Assembly: GCF_963664555.1 (NCBI RefSeq)
Contig: NZ_OY761461.1
Coordinates: 1,116,001-1,180,000, forward strand
DNA: 64,000 nt
Origin: Labilibaculum sp.
GTDB taxonomy: Bacteria; Bacteroidota; Bacteroidia; Bacteroidales; Marinifilaceae
Direction of reading: 5' to 3'
Shown piece by piece: positions 28,186 to 38,280 of this stretch. A program made the position numbers and the translations under genes. How positions within the stretch are numbered: position 1 is the first letter of the stretch; every line of letters starts with the position of its first letter. The notes below the pieces were generated by a model. The model did not search any database. It was not told the origin of the DNA and was given only the letters and a program-made list of their open reading frames with translations.

Positions 28186-29991
28186 ATGTACGATATTCTT
28201 GAATTAAACAAGAAGCTTGTGCCTGAATTACGAGAAATCGCTAAAGAACTCAATGTTAAAAAAATTGAGTCTTTTAAGAAACAGGATTTAATTTACAGAA
28301 TCCTTGATCAACAGGCAATTGTAGCTTCTGAAAGAAAAACACCAGAAAAAAAGACTCCCTTAAAAAGACCTAAGAGTCCAATGGGAGATAGTAAGGCTGA
28401 TGAAGGGCGATCCAGATCGCTTTTGCATAAAAGAAAAAAGCCGGAACAACCAGTTAGAGATGCTGTAAGTAATGAGACTACTCAAGAAGAAGTTACAGCA
28501 CCAAAAGACGCTCCAAGAAAACCCACACGAGAAATAAGACCGGTTGTTGAGAAAGCTGAAAGCATTCTTGTTGACGAGAAAAGCGAAGAGCAATCAAAAC
28601 CCTCAGCTTTAGAGCCTCCTGTTGCAAATGAAAATGCACAGAGGAGCGAAAGACCTGCAAGACCACCGAGACCTGCAAGATCACCAAGACCAAGACCGGA
28701 ACGTCAGGATAAACCAGAGCGTCAAGATAAGCCTGAAGGGGCGGATGTTGCTGAAGAACAGGTAAAAACAGAAGGCCGGGATGTGTCTGATAAGCCAGAG
28801 AAGACGGAAAGACAAGAGAATCCAAATAGAAAGCGTTTTGAAAAACGTGAGAAAGAGAAACTGTTTGAGTTTGATGGAATAATTGACAATTCGGGTGTTT
28901 TGGAAATTATGCCTGATGGTTATGGTTTCCTACGTTCGTCGGATTACAATTACTTAAATTCTCCTGATGATATATATGTGTCGCAGTCGCAGATCAAATT
29001 ATTTGGTTTAAAAACCGGAGATACTGTTAATGGAACAATTCGTCCGCCAAAAGAAGGTGAGAAATATTTTCCATTAATTAAAGTTGCAAAGATTAACGGC
29101 AGATTGCCTGAGGTAATTCGGGATCGTGTACCTTTCGATCATTTGACTCCGTTATTCCCGGATGAGAAATTTAATTTGACAGGAAAAGGAATGAATTCAA
29201 TGTCAACACGTCTTGTTGATATGTTCGCTCCAATTGGTAAAGGACAAAGAGGACTGATTGTTGCACAGCCGAAAACAGGTAAGACTGTTCTTTTAAAAGA
29301 AATAGCCAATGCTATTGCTGCAAACAATCCAGAAGCTTATATGATTATTTTATTGATCGACGAGCGCCCTGAAGAGGTTACAGATATGGCTCGAAGCGTA
29401 AATGCTGAGGTTATTTCATCTACATTTGACGAACCAGCTGAGCGCCATGTTCGTGTTGCCAATATCGTTTTGGATAAAGCCAAGCGTATGGTGGAGTGTG
29501 GTCATGATGTTGTAATTTTATTAGATTCAATTACCCGATTGGCTCGTGCTTATAATACTGTTTCACCTGCTTCTGGTAAAGTTCTTTCGGGTGGTGTAGA
29601 TGCAAATGCATTGCACAAACCAAAACGTTTCTTCGGTGCTGCAAGAAATATTGAGAATGGTGGATCGCTGACAATTTTAGCAACTGCATTAACTGATACT
29701 GGTTCTAAAATGGATGATGTTATCTTTGAGGAATTTAAAGGAACCGGTAATATGGAGCTTCAGTTAGATCGTAAGCTGTCTAATAAACGAATCTTCCCTG
29801 CAATTGATATAACAGCTTCAAGTACTCGTCGGGACGATCTGCTTCTTGATCCGAATCAATTGAATCGCATCTGGATTCTTAGAAATTATTTAACAGATAT
29901 GAATTCCGTTGAGGCAATGCAATTCTTGCAAGATCGTTTAAGAAAAACAAAATCGAACGAAGAATTCTTAATCTCAATGAACGATAAGTAA
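28186..29991 (+). CDS. rho: Transcription termination factor Rho
   Basis: 601 residues; the hexameric RNA helicase/ATPase that ends transcription. The N-terminal Rho_N helical domain is at ~1-45 ([20 protein letters not shown]). Next is a ~180-residue low-complexity insert rich in Lys, Arg, Pro and Glu (~50-225), then the OB-fold RNA-binding domain ([20 protein letters not shown]). The ATPase core has Walker A QPKTGKT near residue 361, [12 protein letters not shown] and [16 protein letters not shown]. The insert makes the protein much longer than the ~420 residues of E. coli Rho. Such inserts are common in Bacteroidota and may bind RNA. A terminator follows at 30017. Confidence 0.97.
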   Translation: MYDILELNKKLVPELREIAKELNVKKIESFKKQDLIYRILDQQAIVASERKTPEKKTPLKRPKSPMGDSKADEGRSRSLLHKRKKPEQPVRDAVSNETTQEEVTAPKDAPRKPTREIRPVVEKAESILVDEKSEEQSKPSALEPPVANENAQRSERPARPPRPARSPRPRPERQDKPERQDKPEGADVAEEQVKTEGRDVSDKPEKTERQENPNRKRFEKREKEKLFEFDGIIDNSGVLEIMPDGYGFLRSSDYNYLNSPDDIYVSQSQIKLFGLKTGDTVNGTIRPPKEGEKYFPLIKVAKINGRLPEVIRDRVPFDHLTPLFPDEKFNLTGKGMNSMSTRLVDMFAPIGKGQRGLIVAQPKTGKTVLLKEIANAIAANNPEAYMIILLIDERPEEVTDMARSVNAEVISSTFDEPAERHVRVANIVLDKAKRMVECGHDVVILLDSITRLARAYNTVSPASGKVLSGGVDANALHKPKRFFGAARNIENGGSLTILATALTDTGSKMDDVIFEEFKGTGNMELQLDRKLSNKRIFPAIDITASSTRRDDLLLDPNQLNRIWILRNYLTDMNSVEAMQFLQDRLRKTKSNEEFLISMNDK

Positions 29992-30016
29992 ATTGCTTTT
30001 TGTTTTTTAAAGATAT

Positions 30017-30053
30017 AAAGGGTAGTGATTTCAGTCATTACCCTTTCTTTTTG
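30017..30053 (+). terminator. Terminator of rho
   Basis: Stem AAAGGGTAGTGA / TCATTACCCTTT (one G-T pair) followed by CTTTTTG. Confidence 0.85.
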
Positions 30054-30221
30054 TGTTAAACTGAAAGTGTTAATTTACAGTGAAATTTCACAAAGGAATA
30101 AGGCTCGTGTGAGAAATGTGTTTGGGACTAGATTTCTTATCCCTAGAGACTTACGAATGGAGTGCATCTTATTTTAAATAAGTATAAATAGCAAAAAGAA
30201 AAGTTTTTTGTAATCTCTAGA

Positions 30222-30253
30222 TTGCAAAATGCCGCTTTTATTCCATAAATTTG
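30222..30253 (+). promoter_or_regulatory. Promoter of the AAA ATPase gene
   Basis: The -7 element TAAATTTG is at 30246-30253, with an upstream TTG at 30222-30224, 21 bp away. This implies a very short leader of about 15 nt before the ATG at 30274. Confidence 0.55.
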
Positions 30254-30273
30254 CGAAGTAAATCCGACAAAAA

Positions 30274-31461
30274 ATGAACACTTTAGTACAGACTCATAAT
30301 AGTTTGTTGAAGCATAAGAAAGGAACTATTAGACGTGAGTTGGCCGATGAAATTGATTGGTCACAACGCTTGATAGCCATTAAAGGATCCAGAGGAGTTG
30401 GAAAAACAACTTTTTTACTGGATTATATTCGTGAGCACCATGCCAACGATAAGAATTGCTTATACATCAACTTAAACAATTTATTCTTTACTGAGAAAGG
30501 ATTGGTTCCCTTTATCGATGAATTTTATAAAAGAGGAGGTAAAATATTGCTACTCGATCAGATTCATAAATTTCCTGAATGGGCAAAAAGCTTGCGAACC
30601 TGCTACGAGGAATACACCGATTTGAAGATTATTTTTACCGGTTCATCAATTCTTCGAATTAAGACAAATGAAGATTTGAAAGATTGTGTAAGTGTTTACT
30701 ACTTAAATGGCTTGTCTTTTAGAGAATTTTTAAATTATGAGTCGGGAAATCAATTTCCCCGTTACACACTGGAAGAATTGTTAGAGAATCATGAGGGGAT
30801 TGTTGAAGAAATTCTAAGTAAAGTTCGTCCGTTGGCTTATTTTAATGATTATCTTAGGTTTGGATATTATCCTTGTTACCAGGAGGAGAAAAGCTTTATG
30901 GATAATCTTTTGAAAATGATCAATTTGATGTTGGAGTTTGATATTACCTACTTGAACCAAATAGAATTAAAATACCTTTGCAAGTTAAAGAAACTTCTAT
31001 ATATTATTTCCTGTAATGTTCCTTTTCAACCAAATGTAAGTAAGCTGGCAAACGATGTAGAAACATCGAGAGCTACGATTATGAATTATCTGAAGTATTT
31101 AAAAAATGCCAGATTAATTCGTTTGTTGAATTCTCCGGGGAGTTTTAATGATGCATCGAAGAAACCAAATAAAGTTTATTTGCACAACACAAATTTATTA
31201 TACGCCATTGCACCGGAAAATGTGAATGAAAGTAATCTTCGTGAAACCTTTTTTTACAATCAGGTTGGCCCTAATAGAAATATTACGAGCACCGATAGAG
31301 GTCATTTTTTAGTGAATGATAAGTATAATTTCGAAATTACGGGAAGTGATGATGCGTTTGAATCGAAATTTAGAACAGAAGACTTTTTTATTGCTGCCGA
31401 TATGATAGAACGTGGAGAGGGAAATAAAGTACCTCTTTGGTTGTTCGGCTTTTTGTATTAG
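30274..31461 (+). CDS. AAA-family ATPase (AAA_14 with DUF4143-like C-terminus)
   Basis: 395 residues. The P-loop GSRGVGKTT is at 38-46. The Walker B strand ILLLD at 91-95 is followed by Gln96 rather than the usual Glu, so hydrolysis may be slow or altered. A sensor-like motif IIFTGSSILRI follows. The C-terminal half contains a winged-helix-like segment (LANDVETSRATIMNYLKYLK), as in DUF4143 proteins. The family is widespread in bacteria and archaea and its cellular role is poorly known. It has its own promoter and ends 55 nt before nifJ on the same strand, so it may be co-transcribed with nifJ, but no functional link is evident. Confidence 0.82.
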   Translation: MNTLVQTHNSLLKHKKGTIRRELADEIDWSQRLIAIKGSRGVGKTTFLLDYIREHHANDKNCLYINLNNLFFTEKGLVPFIDEFYKRGGKILLLDQIHKFPEWAKSLRTCYEEYTDLKIIFTGSSILRIKTNEDLKDCVSVYYLNGLSFREFLNYESGNQFPRYTLEELLENHEGIVEEILSKVRPLAYFNDYLRFGYYPCYQEEKSFMDNLLKMINLMLEFDITYLNQIELKYLCKLKKLLYIISCNVPFQPNVSKLANDVETSRATIMNYLKYLKNARLIRLLNSPGSFNDASKKPNKVYLHNTNLLYAIAPENVNESNLRETFFYNQVGPNRNITSTDRGHFLVNDKYNFEITGSDDAFESKFRTEDFFIAADMIERGEGNKVPLWLFGFLY

Positions 31462-31516
31462 AGAATTAGTTAGAAAAATAAAATACCAAATAATAAAATT
31501 TAATCGGAGGAGTAAA

Positions 31517-34500
31517 ATGGCAAGAGAAAAAAAATTCATTACCTGTGATGGTAATGCCGCTGCCGCTCACGTAGCATATATGTTTAGTGAGGTTTCTTGT
31601 ATTTACCCAATCACTCCATCTTCGCCAATGGCTGAGAATGTTGATGAGTGGGCTGCACAAGGACGTAAAAATCTATTTGGAGAAACAGTTCAATTAGTAG
31701 AAATGCAATCTGAAGCTGGTGCTGCAGGTGCTGTTCATGGTGCATTACAAGCTGGTGCATTAACAACTACTTATACTGCATCTCAGGGATTATTGTTAAT
31801 GATTCCTAACATGTATAAAATCGCTGGTGAATTATTACCATGTGTATTTCATATTAGTGCCCGTGCTCTTGCTGCTCAGGCATTGAGTATTTTTGGTGAT
31901 CACTCTGATGTATATTCTGCTCGTCAGACAGGTTTCGCTATGTTGGCTTCAGGTTCGGTTCAGGAAGTAATGGATCTTTCTGCTGTATCTCACTTAACTG
32001 CAATTAAATCAAGAGTTCCTTTCATGAACTTCTTCGATGGATTCCGTACATCTCACGAAATTCAGAAAATCGAAGCTGTTGATATGGAAGACATGAGAGA
32101 TCTTGTTGATCAGGAAGCTCTTCAGGCTTTCCGTGATCGTGCTTTGAATCCGGAATCTCCTGTAACCAGAGGTACTGCTCAGAATCCTGATGTTTACTTC
32201 CAGTCTCGCGAAGCGGCTAACCCATTTTACAATGCGGTTCCGGATATTGTAGCTGACTACATGAAGGAAATGACCAAAATTACAGGAAGAGAATACAAGC
32301 CTTTCATGTATTACGGTGCTGCTGATGCTGAAAATATCATTATTGCAATGGGTTCTGTAAACGAAACCATTAAAGAAGCGGTTGACTATAAAATGGCAAA
32401 TGGCGAAAAGGTTGGTCTTGTTTGTGTTCATTTGTATCGTCCATTCTCAGCCAAGCATTTCTTAAGCGTTATTCCTGAATCAGTAAAACGTATTTGTGTA
32501 CTTGATCGTACTAAAGAAACTGGTGCTAACGGAGATCCTATGTATCTTGACGTAAGAGAAGTTTTCTACGGAAGAGAGAATGCTCCAATGGTGATTGGCG
32601 GACGTTATGGTTTAGGTTCAAAAGAGGTGACTCCATCTCAAATTGTTGCGGTTTACAAAAATCTTGCAATGAACGAACCTAAAAATCAATTCACTTTAGG
32701 TATTGTTGATGATGTGACTTTTACTTCACTTCCAATGTTGCCAGAGGTTAAGATGAACTCTGAGTCTCTTTACGAAGCAAAATTCTATGGTTTGGGTTCT
32801 GATGGTACTGTAGGTGCCAACAAAAACTCAATTAAAATTATTGGTGGATCAACTGATAAATATTGTCAGGCTTACTTTGCTTACGATTCTAAAAAATCAG
32901 GTGGATTTACTGCTTCTCACCTTCGTTTTGGTGATGAACCAATCCGCTCGACATATTTAGTAACTACTCCTGACTTCGTTGCATGTCACGTTCCTGCTTA
33001 CGTATATCTTTACGATGTATTAAAAGGATTGAAAAAAGGTGGTTCTTTCTTATTGAACTCGATTTATGATGCAGAAGAGACTGTTAAGAATCTTCCAAAT
33101 CACATGAAAAAGTACATGGCTGAGAATGAGATTAAATTCTACATTATCAACGGTACTAAATTGGGTGAGGATCTTGGTCTTGGTAACCGTACCAATACTA
33201 TTATGCAAGCTGCGTTCTTCAAAATAACTAATGTGATACCTTTTGAAAAGGCTGCTGAAGAAATGAAGAAAGCGATTGTTAAATCGTATGGTAACAAAGG
33301 TGAAAAGGTTGTAAATATGAACTTCTCAGCTGTTGATGCTGGTGGAGAAAATGTTGTTGAAGTTAAAGTTTCTGCTGATTGGAAAAATCTAGCTGAAGAA
33401 AAAGTAGCTGAGACTGCAAATAGTCGTCCTAAGTTTATTGCTGAGGTTTGTGATCCAATGAACGCACAGAAGGGTGATGATCTTCCGGTTTCTGCTTTCA
33501 CAGGTCGTGAAGATGGAACTTTCCCGGCAGGTACAACGAAGTATGAGAAACGTGGTGTTGCTGTTCATGTTCCTGAATGGAAAGAAGAAACTTGTATTCA
33601 GTGTAACCAGTGTGCTTACGTTTGTCCTCACGCTGCAATTCGTCCATTCATTTTAACCGAAGAGGAATTGGCTGCAGCTCCTGCTGGAACTGCCGTTAAG
33701 CCTGCAACAGGTAAAGAATTGAAAGGTTTACATTTCAGAATTCAAGTAGCTGTTGAAGATTGTACTGGTTGTGGTAACTGTGCTGATGTTTGTCCTGCGC
33801 CTAAAGCAAAAGCTTTGGAAATGAAGCCTTTGGAATCTCAAATGATTGAGAAAGACAGATGGCATTATATGGATGAGAAAGTAGGTTACAAAGATTTGCT
33901 GCCTAAAAATAACGTGAAAAATTCACAATTTGCTCAGCCATTATTCGAGTTCTCAGGAGCTTGTGCTGGTTGTGGTGAGACTCCATACATCAAATTAATC
34001 ACTCAATTATTTGGTGAGAGAATGATGGTTGCAAATGCAACAGGTTGTTCTTCTATTTACGGTGGTTCTGCCCCTGCAACTCCATATTGTAAAAACAATA
34101 AGAGTGGTAAAGGTCCGGCTTGGGCTAACTCATTATTCGAAGACAATGCTGAGTTTGGTTTTGGTATGAACGAAGGTGTACGTAAAATGCGTAACCGTAT
34201 TGCTCTTCGTATGGAAGCTGCAATGGATGCTGTAAATGCTGAAACAAAAGCTGCTTTTACTGAGTGGTTAGAGAATAAAGATAACGGTGAGTTGTCAATT
34301 GAAGCTTCGGCTAAAGTTGAGTCTGCTCTTGCAAATGAAACTCATCCTGTTGCTAAAGAAGTTCTTGATCTTAAAAACTTCTTGATTAAGAAATCTCAAT
34401 GGATTTTTGGTGGTGACGGTTGGGCTTATGATATCGGATTCGGTGGATTGGATCACGTATTGGCTTCAGGTGAAGATGTAAATGTATTGGTAATGGATAC

Positions 34501-35056
34501 TGAGATTTACTCTAACACAGGTGGACAAGCTTCTAAAGCAACTCCAGTTGGTGCTGTTGCTAAATTTGCGGCAGCAGGTAAACGTATCAGAAAGAAAGAC
34601 CTTGGTATGATAGCAATGTCTTACGGATATGTTTATGTAGCTCAGGTGGCTATGGGAGCAAATCAAGCTCAATACATGAAAGCTGTTAAAGAAGCTGAAG
34701 CTTATCCAGGACCTTCTTTGATTATTGCTTATTCTCCTTGTATTTCTCACGGATTGAAAGCGTCTATGGGTAAATCACAAACAGAAGAGAAGAAAGCTGT
34801 TGAAGCAGGATACTGGCATTTGTATCGTAACAATCCAGCATTGGAAAATGAAGGTAAAAACCCATTTGTTCTTGATTCAAAAGAGCCTGTTTGGGAAAAT
34901 TTCCAGAATTTCTTATTGGGTGAAGTTCGTTACACTTCATTGCAAAAATCATTCCCAGAGCAAGCAAAAGAATTGTTTGTTGCTGCAGAAGAGAATGCTA
35001 AGTGGAGATATAAGACATACAAGCGTCAAGCTGCCATGAATTATAATGAAGAGTAA
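31517..35056 (+). CDS. nifJ: Pyruvate:ferredoxin (flavodoxin) oxidoreductase
   Basis: 1179-residue single-chain enzyme that oxidises pyruvate to acetyl-CoA and CO2 with reduction of ferredoxin or flavodoxin. The start is the ATG at 31517, preceded by GGAGG; the frame also opens earlier at 31412, inside the previous gene. Domains: pyrophosphate-binding alpha domain with the YPITPSSPMAE motif, gamma domain, and two [4Fe-4S] clusters from CIQCNQCAYVCP (~693) and CTGCGNCADVCP (~749). A third cluster CAGCGETPY follows, then the TPP-binding motif GDGWAYDIGFGG (~966) with TEIYSNTGGQASKATPVG. All cofactor motifs are intact and the length is standard. It indicates anaerobic or fermentative pyruvate use. 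A terminator follows. Confidence 0.98.
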   Translation: MAREKKFITCDGNAAAAHVAYMFSEVSCIYPITPSSPMAENVDEWAAQGRKNLFGETVQLVEMQSEAGAAGAVHGALQAGALTTTYTASQGLLLMIPNMYKIAGELLPCVFHISARALAAQALSIFGDHSDVYSARQTGFAMLASGSVQEVMDLSAVSHLTAIKSRVPFMNFFDGFRTSHEIQKIEAVDMEDMRDLVDQEALQAFRDRALNPESPVTRGTAQNPDVYFQSREAANPFYNAVPDIVADYMKEMTKITGREYKPFMYYGAADAENIIIAMGSVNETIKEAVDYKMANGEKVGLVCVHLYRPFSAKHFLSVIPESVKRICVLDRTKETGANGDPMYLDVREVFYGRENAPMVIGGRYGLGSKEVTPSQIVAVYKNLAMNEPKNQFTLGIVDDVTFTSLPMLPEVKMNSESLYEAKFYGLGSDGTVGANKNSIKIIGGSTDKYCQAYFAYDSKKSGGFTASHLRFGDEPIRSTYLVTTPDFVACHVPAYVYLYDVLKGLKKGGSFLLNSIYDAEETVKNLPNHMKKYMAENEIKFYIINGTKLGEDLGLGNRTNTIMQAAFFKITNVIPFEKAAEEMKKAIVKSYGNKGEKVVNMNFSAVDAGGENVVEVKVSADWKNLAEEKVAETANSRPKFIAEVCDPMNAQKGDDLPVSAFTGREDGTFPAGTTKYEKRGVAVHVPEWKEETCIQCNQCAYVCPHAAIRPFILTEEELAAAPAGTAVKPATGKELKGLHFRIQVAVEDCTGCGNCADVCPAPKAKALEMKPLESQMIEKDRWHYMDEKVGYKDLLPKNNVKNSQFAQPLFEFSGACAGCGETPYIKLITQLFGERMMVANATGCSSIYGGSAPATPYCKNNKSGKGPAWANSLFEDNAEFGFGMNEGVRKMRNRIALRMEAAMDAVNAETKAAFTEWLENKDNGELSIEASAKVESALANETHPVAKEVLDLKNFLIKKSQWIFGGDGWAYDIGFGGLDHVLASGEDVNVLVMDTEIYSNTGGQASKATPVGAVAKFAAAGKRIRKKDLGMIAMSYGYVYVAQVAMGANQAQYMKAVKEAEAYPGPSLIIAYSPCISHGLKASMGKSQTEEKKAVEAGYWHLYRNNPALENEGKNPFVLDSKEPVWENFQNFLLGEVRYTSLQKSFPEQAKELFVAAEENAKWRYKTYKRQAAMNYNEE

Positions 35057-35437
35057 GCATTGTTCTTAATATATAGTGAAGGGGTTCCAGTTTGGAGCCC
35101 CTTTTTTTGTGCCAGCATGTCGGGATAGTGACAATTGGAAATATTAGTCAGATATAATTTCTATTTTTTGTATGAAATTGAAATGTAGTGTTATCATACT
35201 ATAATCAGTATGATTTAGTTGATATAATCTGTAGGGATTGCAATGAGGAATAAAAGTAGGGCGTATATTTTTTCCAGGTTTATTTTTTTTGTGAAAAATA
35301 AGACTCACAAGTCCTTTATTTGTGGGCTTTTTGTAGTTTTGTGTTGATTCTCAGATTATTAAATTTGATTTTTGGTTGAATATATCAAGTTCATTTATTA
35401 AATTTAATATGAACAGAAATTTAAAATCGAAAATCAT
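35057..35437. other. Intergenic region between nifJ and the DHOD-like gene
   Basis: 381 bp. It holds the nifJ terminator (35080-35108) and, near 35334-35341, a TAGTTTTG that could be the -7 element for the next gene, although no well-spaced TTTG is seen. Otherwise AT-rich without an open frame. Confidence 0.5.
35080..35108 (+). terminator. Terminator of nifJ
   Basis: Stem GGGGTTCCA / TGGAGCCCC with a short loop, followed by seven T. Confidence 0.85.
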
Positions 35438-36451
35438 ATGGCAAATTTAAACGTTAAATTTATGGGCTTAAATCTTAAAAATCCCATAATTGTAGGAGCA
35501 TGTACTCTTTCTGCTACCGTAGAAGGAGCTCAGGAATTAGAAAGAGCTGGAGTGGCAGCAATTGTTTACAAATCTCTTTTCGAAGAGCAAATTCAAATGG
35601 AACGAGCTCAGTTAGCTGATGAGCTTGATGAGTACACAGATCGAAATGCAGAAATGACTTCCATTTTCCCTGCAATTGAGCATGCTGGTGCCAAGGCTCA
35701 TATCATGAGGTTGTCTGAAGTTAAGAAGGCGGTTAGCATTCCTGTAATTGCCAGTTTAAATTGTATTTACGATGTTACCTGGTTCGATTACGCCAAACAA
35801 TTGGAAGATGCCGGGGTGGATGCTTTGGAATTGAATTTTTATCAAATGCCTGGTGATGTTAATAAGAGCGCATCACAAATGGAAGATGAAAAAGTGAAAA
35901 TTGTTAAAACCCTTAACGAGAGATTGTCAATTCCTTTTTGTATTAAATTAAGTCCATATTATACAAACACATTAAATTTTGTGAATCGTTTAGATCAGGC
36001 AGGAGCCTCTGCATTTGTATTGTTTAATCGATTATTTCAACCGGAAATTGATATTCACACAGAGCGTCATGTCACGAATTTTAATTTGAGCCATCAGGGA
36101 GATTATAAATTGGGATTGCGTTATGTTGGTTTGTTACATAAGAAGATTGCCGGAGGATTGTGTGGTTCTAATGGAATTTATACTTACGAAGATGTATTGC
36201 AAATGCTATTGAGTGGTGCTGATATTGTTCAGATGGTGAGTGCACTGTACAAGAATAATCCTTCCTACATCACACAAGTTCTTTCGGAATTGGAGCAGTG
36301 GATGGATAAAAAAGGATACAAAAGTATCGACGAATTCAGAGGTAAATTGTCAGATATTGAATTAAAAGCTTCTGATATTTATTACAGAGCACAATATCTG
36401 GATTTTATTCTTCACCCTGAAGAAATAATTAATAAGTATCCAATGAGATAA
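35438..36451 (+). CDS. Dihydroorotate dehydrogenase-like flavoprotein
   Basis: 337-residue FMN-binding TIM barrel. The N-terminus MANLNVKFMGLNLKNPIIVG matches the dihydroorotate dehydrogenase family. The usual phosphate/FMN-binding end is represented by GGLCGSNGIYTYEDVLQMLL and LSGADIVQMVSALYKN. It is a divergent member, typically encoded near pyruvate:ferredoxin oxidoreductase rather than with pyrimidine genes, and its substrate is not known. It sits downstream of nifJ with its own transcription signals. A true pyrD would be expected with other pyr genes, none of which are here. Confidence 0.85.
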   Translation: MANLNVKFMGLNLKNPIIVGACTLSATVEGAQELERAGVAAIVYKSLFEEQIQMERAQLADELDEYTDRNAEMTSIFPAIEHAGAKAHIMRLSEVKKAVSIPVIASLNCIYDVTWFDYAKQLEDAGVDALELNFYQMPGDVNKSASQMEDEKVKIVKTLNERLSIPFCIKLSPYYTNTLNFVNRLDQAGASAFVLFNRLFQPEIDIHTERHVTNFNLSHQGDYKLGLRYVGLLHKKIAGGLCGSNGIYTYEDVLQMLLSGADIVQMVSALYKNNPSYITQVLSELEQWMDKKGYKSIDEFRGKLSDIELKASDIYYRAQYLDFILHPEEIINKYPMR

Positions 36452-36473
36452 ATGTTTGATAATTTGATGAAAT

Positions 36474-36511
36474 GAGGATGTCTCATAGCAAAGTAGACAT
36501 CCTCTTTTTCA
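36474..36511 (+). terminator. Terminator after the DHOD-like gene (or IS1182 end)
   Basis: Perfect 10-bp stem GAGGATGTCT / AGACATCCTC followed by TTTTTC. The first 12 bases also resemble, inverted, the sequence at the far side of the IS1182 gene (38273-38262), so this may double as the element's end. Confidence 0.7.
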
Positions 36512-36644
36512 TGATCTTTTGTTTTTTTGAGATTAAACTGCCTTATACTGCTTATTTGTTTTTGGAAGTCTTTTTTACCTCCAATATGCAAAACAGAGGT
36601 TTTATATAGAGGAAATAGGACTTCAAAAGAATTAAGAAAGGCCG

Positions 36645-38195
36645 TTAGGCCACTTTTCTACTATTCATTTTCTTAAGATTTATGGCTAGAGCCAATAATC
36701 CCATTTCGATTTCTACTTTTTCTTTGCCACGAAGTAAAAATCGTTTAAATCCTTTATTGTGTTTAAGGTTACCAAAAGCGGCCTCTACATCAACCGGTCT
36801 TTGACTCCTGTGCTTCAATCCTTCTTCTGAGGTTAAATGTTCTCGTGCTTTACTTCTTAATTCGTTGAGTCGGTGATTAATCTGAATCGTTCGATTACCT
36901 TTTGCTTTGTGACACATCCCCCTAAGTGGGCATCCGTTACAGTTTTGAGCTTGATAAACATGGATTGTCTTAAAATGACCGGCTTGGCTTTTTTCCTTTT
37001 TTATCTTCTTAAGATTCATTACTTGTCCCATTGGGCAGTAGTAAATATCCTGTTTAGAGTCGTAGAATAAATTGTTGGGGTGAAACTCGCAATAAGTTTT
37101 GGCTCCCTTCTTTTGTTCTTTATGAAAGTAATTGTATTTCACAAAAGAGGTTAATCCTTCCGCTTCAAGAAATTCATAATTCTCCTCAGACCCATAACCG
37201 GAATCTGCACATACGCTGTTTAGTTTGTCTGGATACAACTGTTGAACCTCTTTCATATGAGGTATAAAGGTTTTTGTATCGGTTGGATTATTATGGTTTG
37301 AATAATTTACAATGAATTGATTTTGTGTGCTAAACTGCAGGTTATATCCTGGTTTTAGCTGACCATTTTGCATATAGTCATCCTTCATTCGCATAAAGGT
37401 TGCATCCGGATCCGTTTTTGAATAACTATTTCGCTCTTCCAATATCTTTAGCTTTTGCTCGTTTTTTCGGAGATTATCAGCATAATTCTTCTTGGCATAG
37501 TTGAGTTGCCGGCGTTTCTTAGCATCCACTTTCTTATCCCTCAAGGCCTCATTAATTGTCTCAATGGTCTGCTCTATTTTTTCTGGATCAACATCACTTA
37601 AATCGGGCTTACTTACATTTGCTAAATCCGATTTGGCTACCTGCTCTGTATAATCCCAAAGTTCCCCCAACCGATCCTTCATGCGTTGGATATTCTTTTG
37701 AATGGCTTTACCCCAAACAAACGAAAACTTATTTGCATTGGCCTCGATCTTGGTGCCATCGACATATATGGTTTGTAGATCAATATGTCCGGAATCTACC
37801 AGTAACAGGACTACTTGACTGAACACTTCCTTTAAAACACCTTTTAATCGACTGCTTCTAAAGCGGGCAATCGTATTGTGATCTGGCTTTTGCATCCCTG
37901 ACAACCACATGAAATGTACATTTTCTGATGCCGCCTGCTCTATTTTTCGAGAGGAATATACATTACACAAATAGGAATAAACTAATAACTTAAGCATCAT
38001 TTTGGGATGATAGGCCTTTGCTCCCGTATAACTGTATTTTTCAAGGATACGATCTATCTGGACACCATCAATAATACTGCTGATGGTACGAACAGGGTGT
38101 TCAGATGATATGAAATCCGAGAGAGAAGGCGGAAAAAGAATCATCTGGTTTTGATGATAGGCTTTGAAATGAGATTTTTGAGGGACTAATTTCAT
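36645..38195 (-). CDS. IS1182-family transposase
   Basis: 516 residues from the ATG at 38195 (MKLVPQKSHFKAYHQNQMIL); an in-frame ATG at 38321 adds 42 residues that run through the flanking hairpin and is unlikely. The N-terminal DUF772-type region contains YHPKMMLKLLVYSYLCNVYS and KPDHNTIARFR. The DDE domain has IYVDGTKIEANANKFSFVWG and VCADSGYGSEENYEFLE, and a C-terminal segment has KHNKGFKRFLLRG. Four cysteines in CPMGQVMN, NCNGCPLRGMC are typical of the family. The frame is intact over the family's usual length, so the element may be active. It is inserted between the DHOD-like gene and ppdK. Confidence 0.93.
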   Translation of the reverse strand: MKLVPQKSHFKAYHQNQMILFPPSLSDFISSEHPVRTISSIIDGVQIDRILEKYSYTGAKAYHPKMMLKLLVYSYLCNVYSSRKIEQAASENVHFMWLSGMQKPDHNTIARFRSSRLKGVLKEVFSQVVLLLVDSGHIDLQTIYVDGTKIEANANKFSFVWGKAIQKNIQRMKDRLGELWDYTEQVAKSDLANVSKPDLSDVDPEKIEQTIETINEALRDKKVDAKKRRQLNYAKKNYADNLRKNEQKLKILEERNSYSKTDPDATFMRMKDDYMQNGQLKPGYNLQFSTQNQFIVNYSNHNNPTDTKTFIPHMKEVQQLYPDKLNSVCADSGYGSEENYEFLEAEGLTSFVKYNYFHKEQKKGAKTYCEFHPNNLFYDSKQDIYYCPMGQVMNLKKIKKEKSQAGHFKTIHVYQAQNCNGCPLRGMCHKAKGNRTIQINHRLNELRSKAREHLTSEEGLKHRSQRPVDVEAAFGNLKHNKGFKRFLLRGKEKVEIEMGLLALAINLKKMNSRKVA

Positions 38196-38245
38196 ATCTC
38201 TAAAATAAGAAATCAGTGATAAATATAAAAAACTATAAAACGAAA

Positions 38246-38280
38246 AAGAGACTATCTCATTTGAGACAGCCTCTTTTTTA
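38246..38280 (+). terminator. Orphan plus-strand hairpin with T run beside the IS1182 element
   Basis: AAAGAGACTATCTCA / TGAGACAGCCTCTTT pairs at 13 of 15 positions and is followed by TTTTTT. No plus-strand gene lies directly upstream, so it is either an IS end or a displaced host terminator. Confidence 0.5.

Larger units (their letters stand above)
36474..38273 (-). mobile_element. IS1182-family insertion sequence (approximate borders)
   Basis: About 1.8 kb, carrying one full transposase gene. Borders are proposed from GAGGATGTCTCA (36474-36485) facing GAGGCTGTCTCA (minus strand 38273-38262), an 11/12 inverted match. No target duplication is visible. The same GAGGCTGTCTCA string also forms an unrelated terminator at 26122, so these ends may simply be host terminators; the borders are tentative. 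Confidence 0.5.

Noticed and set aside
31412..31516. Upstream extension of nifJ
   Set aside because: It overlaps the end of the AAA ATPase gene and lacks the conserved enzyme start; the ATG at 31517 has a good GGAGG.
33139..34750. Long antisense frames within nifJ
   Set aside because: Shadows of a strongly conserved gene with biased codon use; the encoded sequences are Ser/Phe-rich noise.
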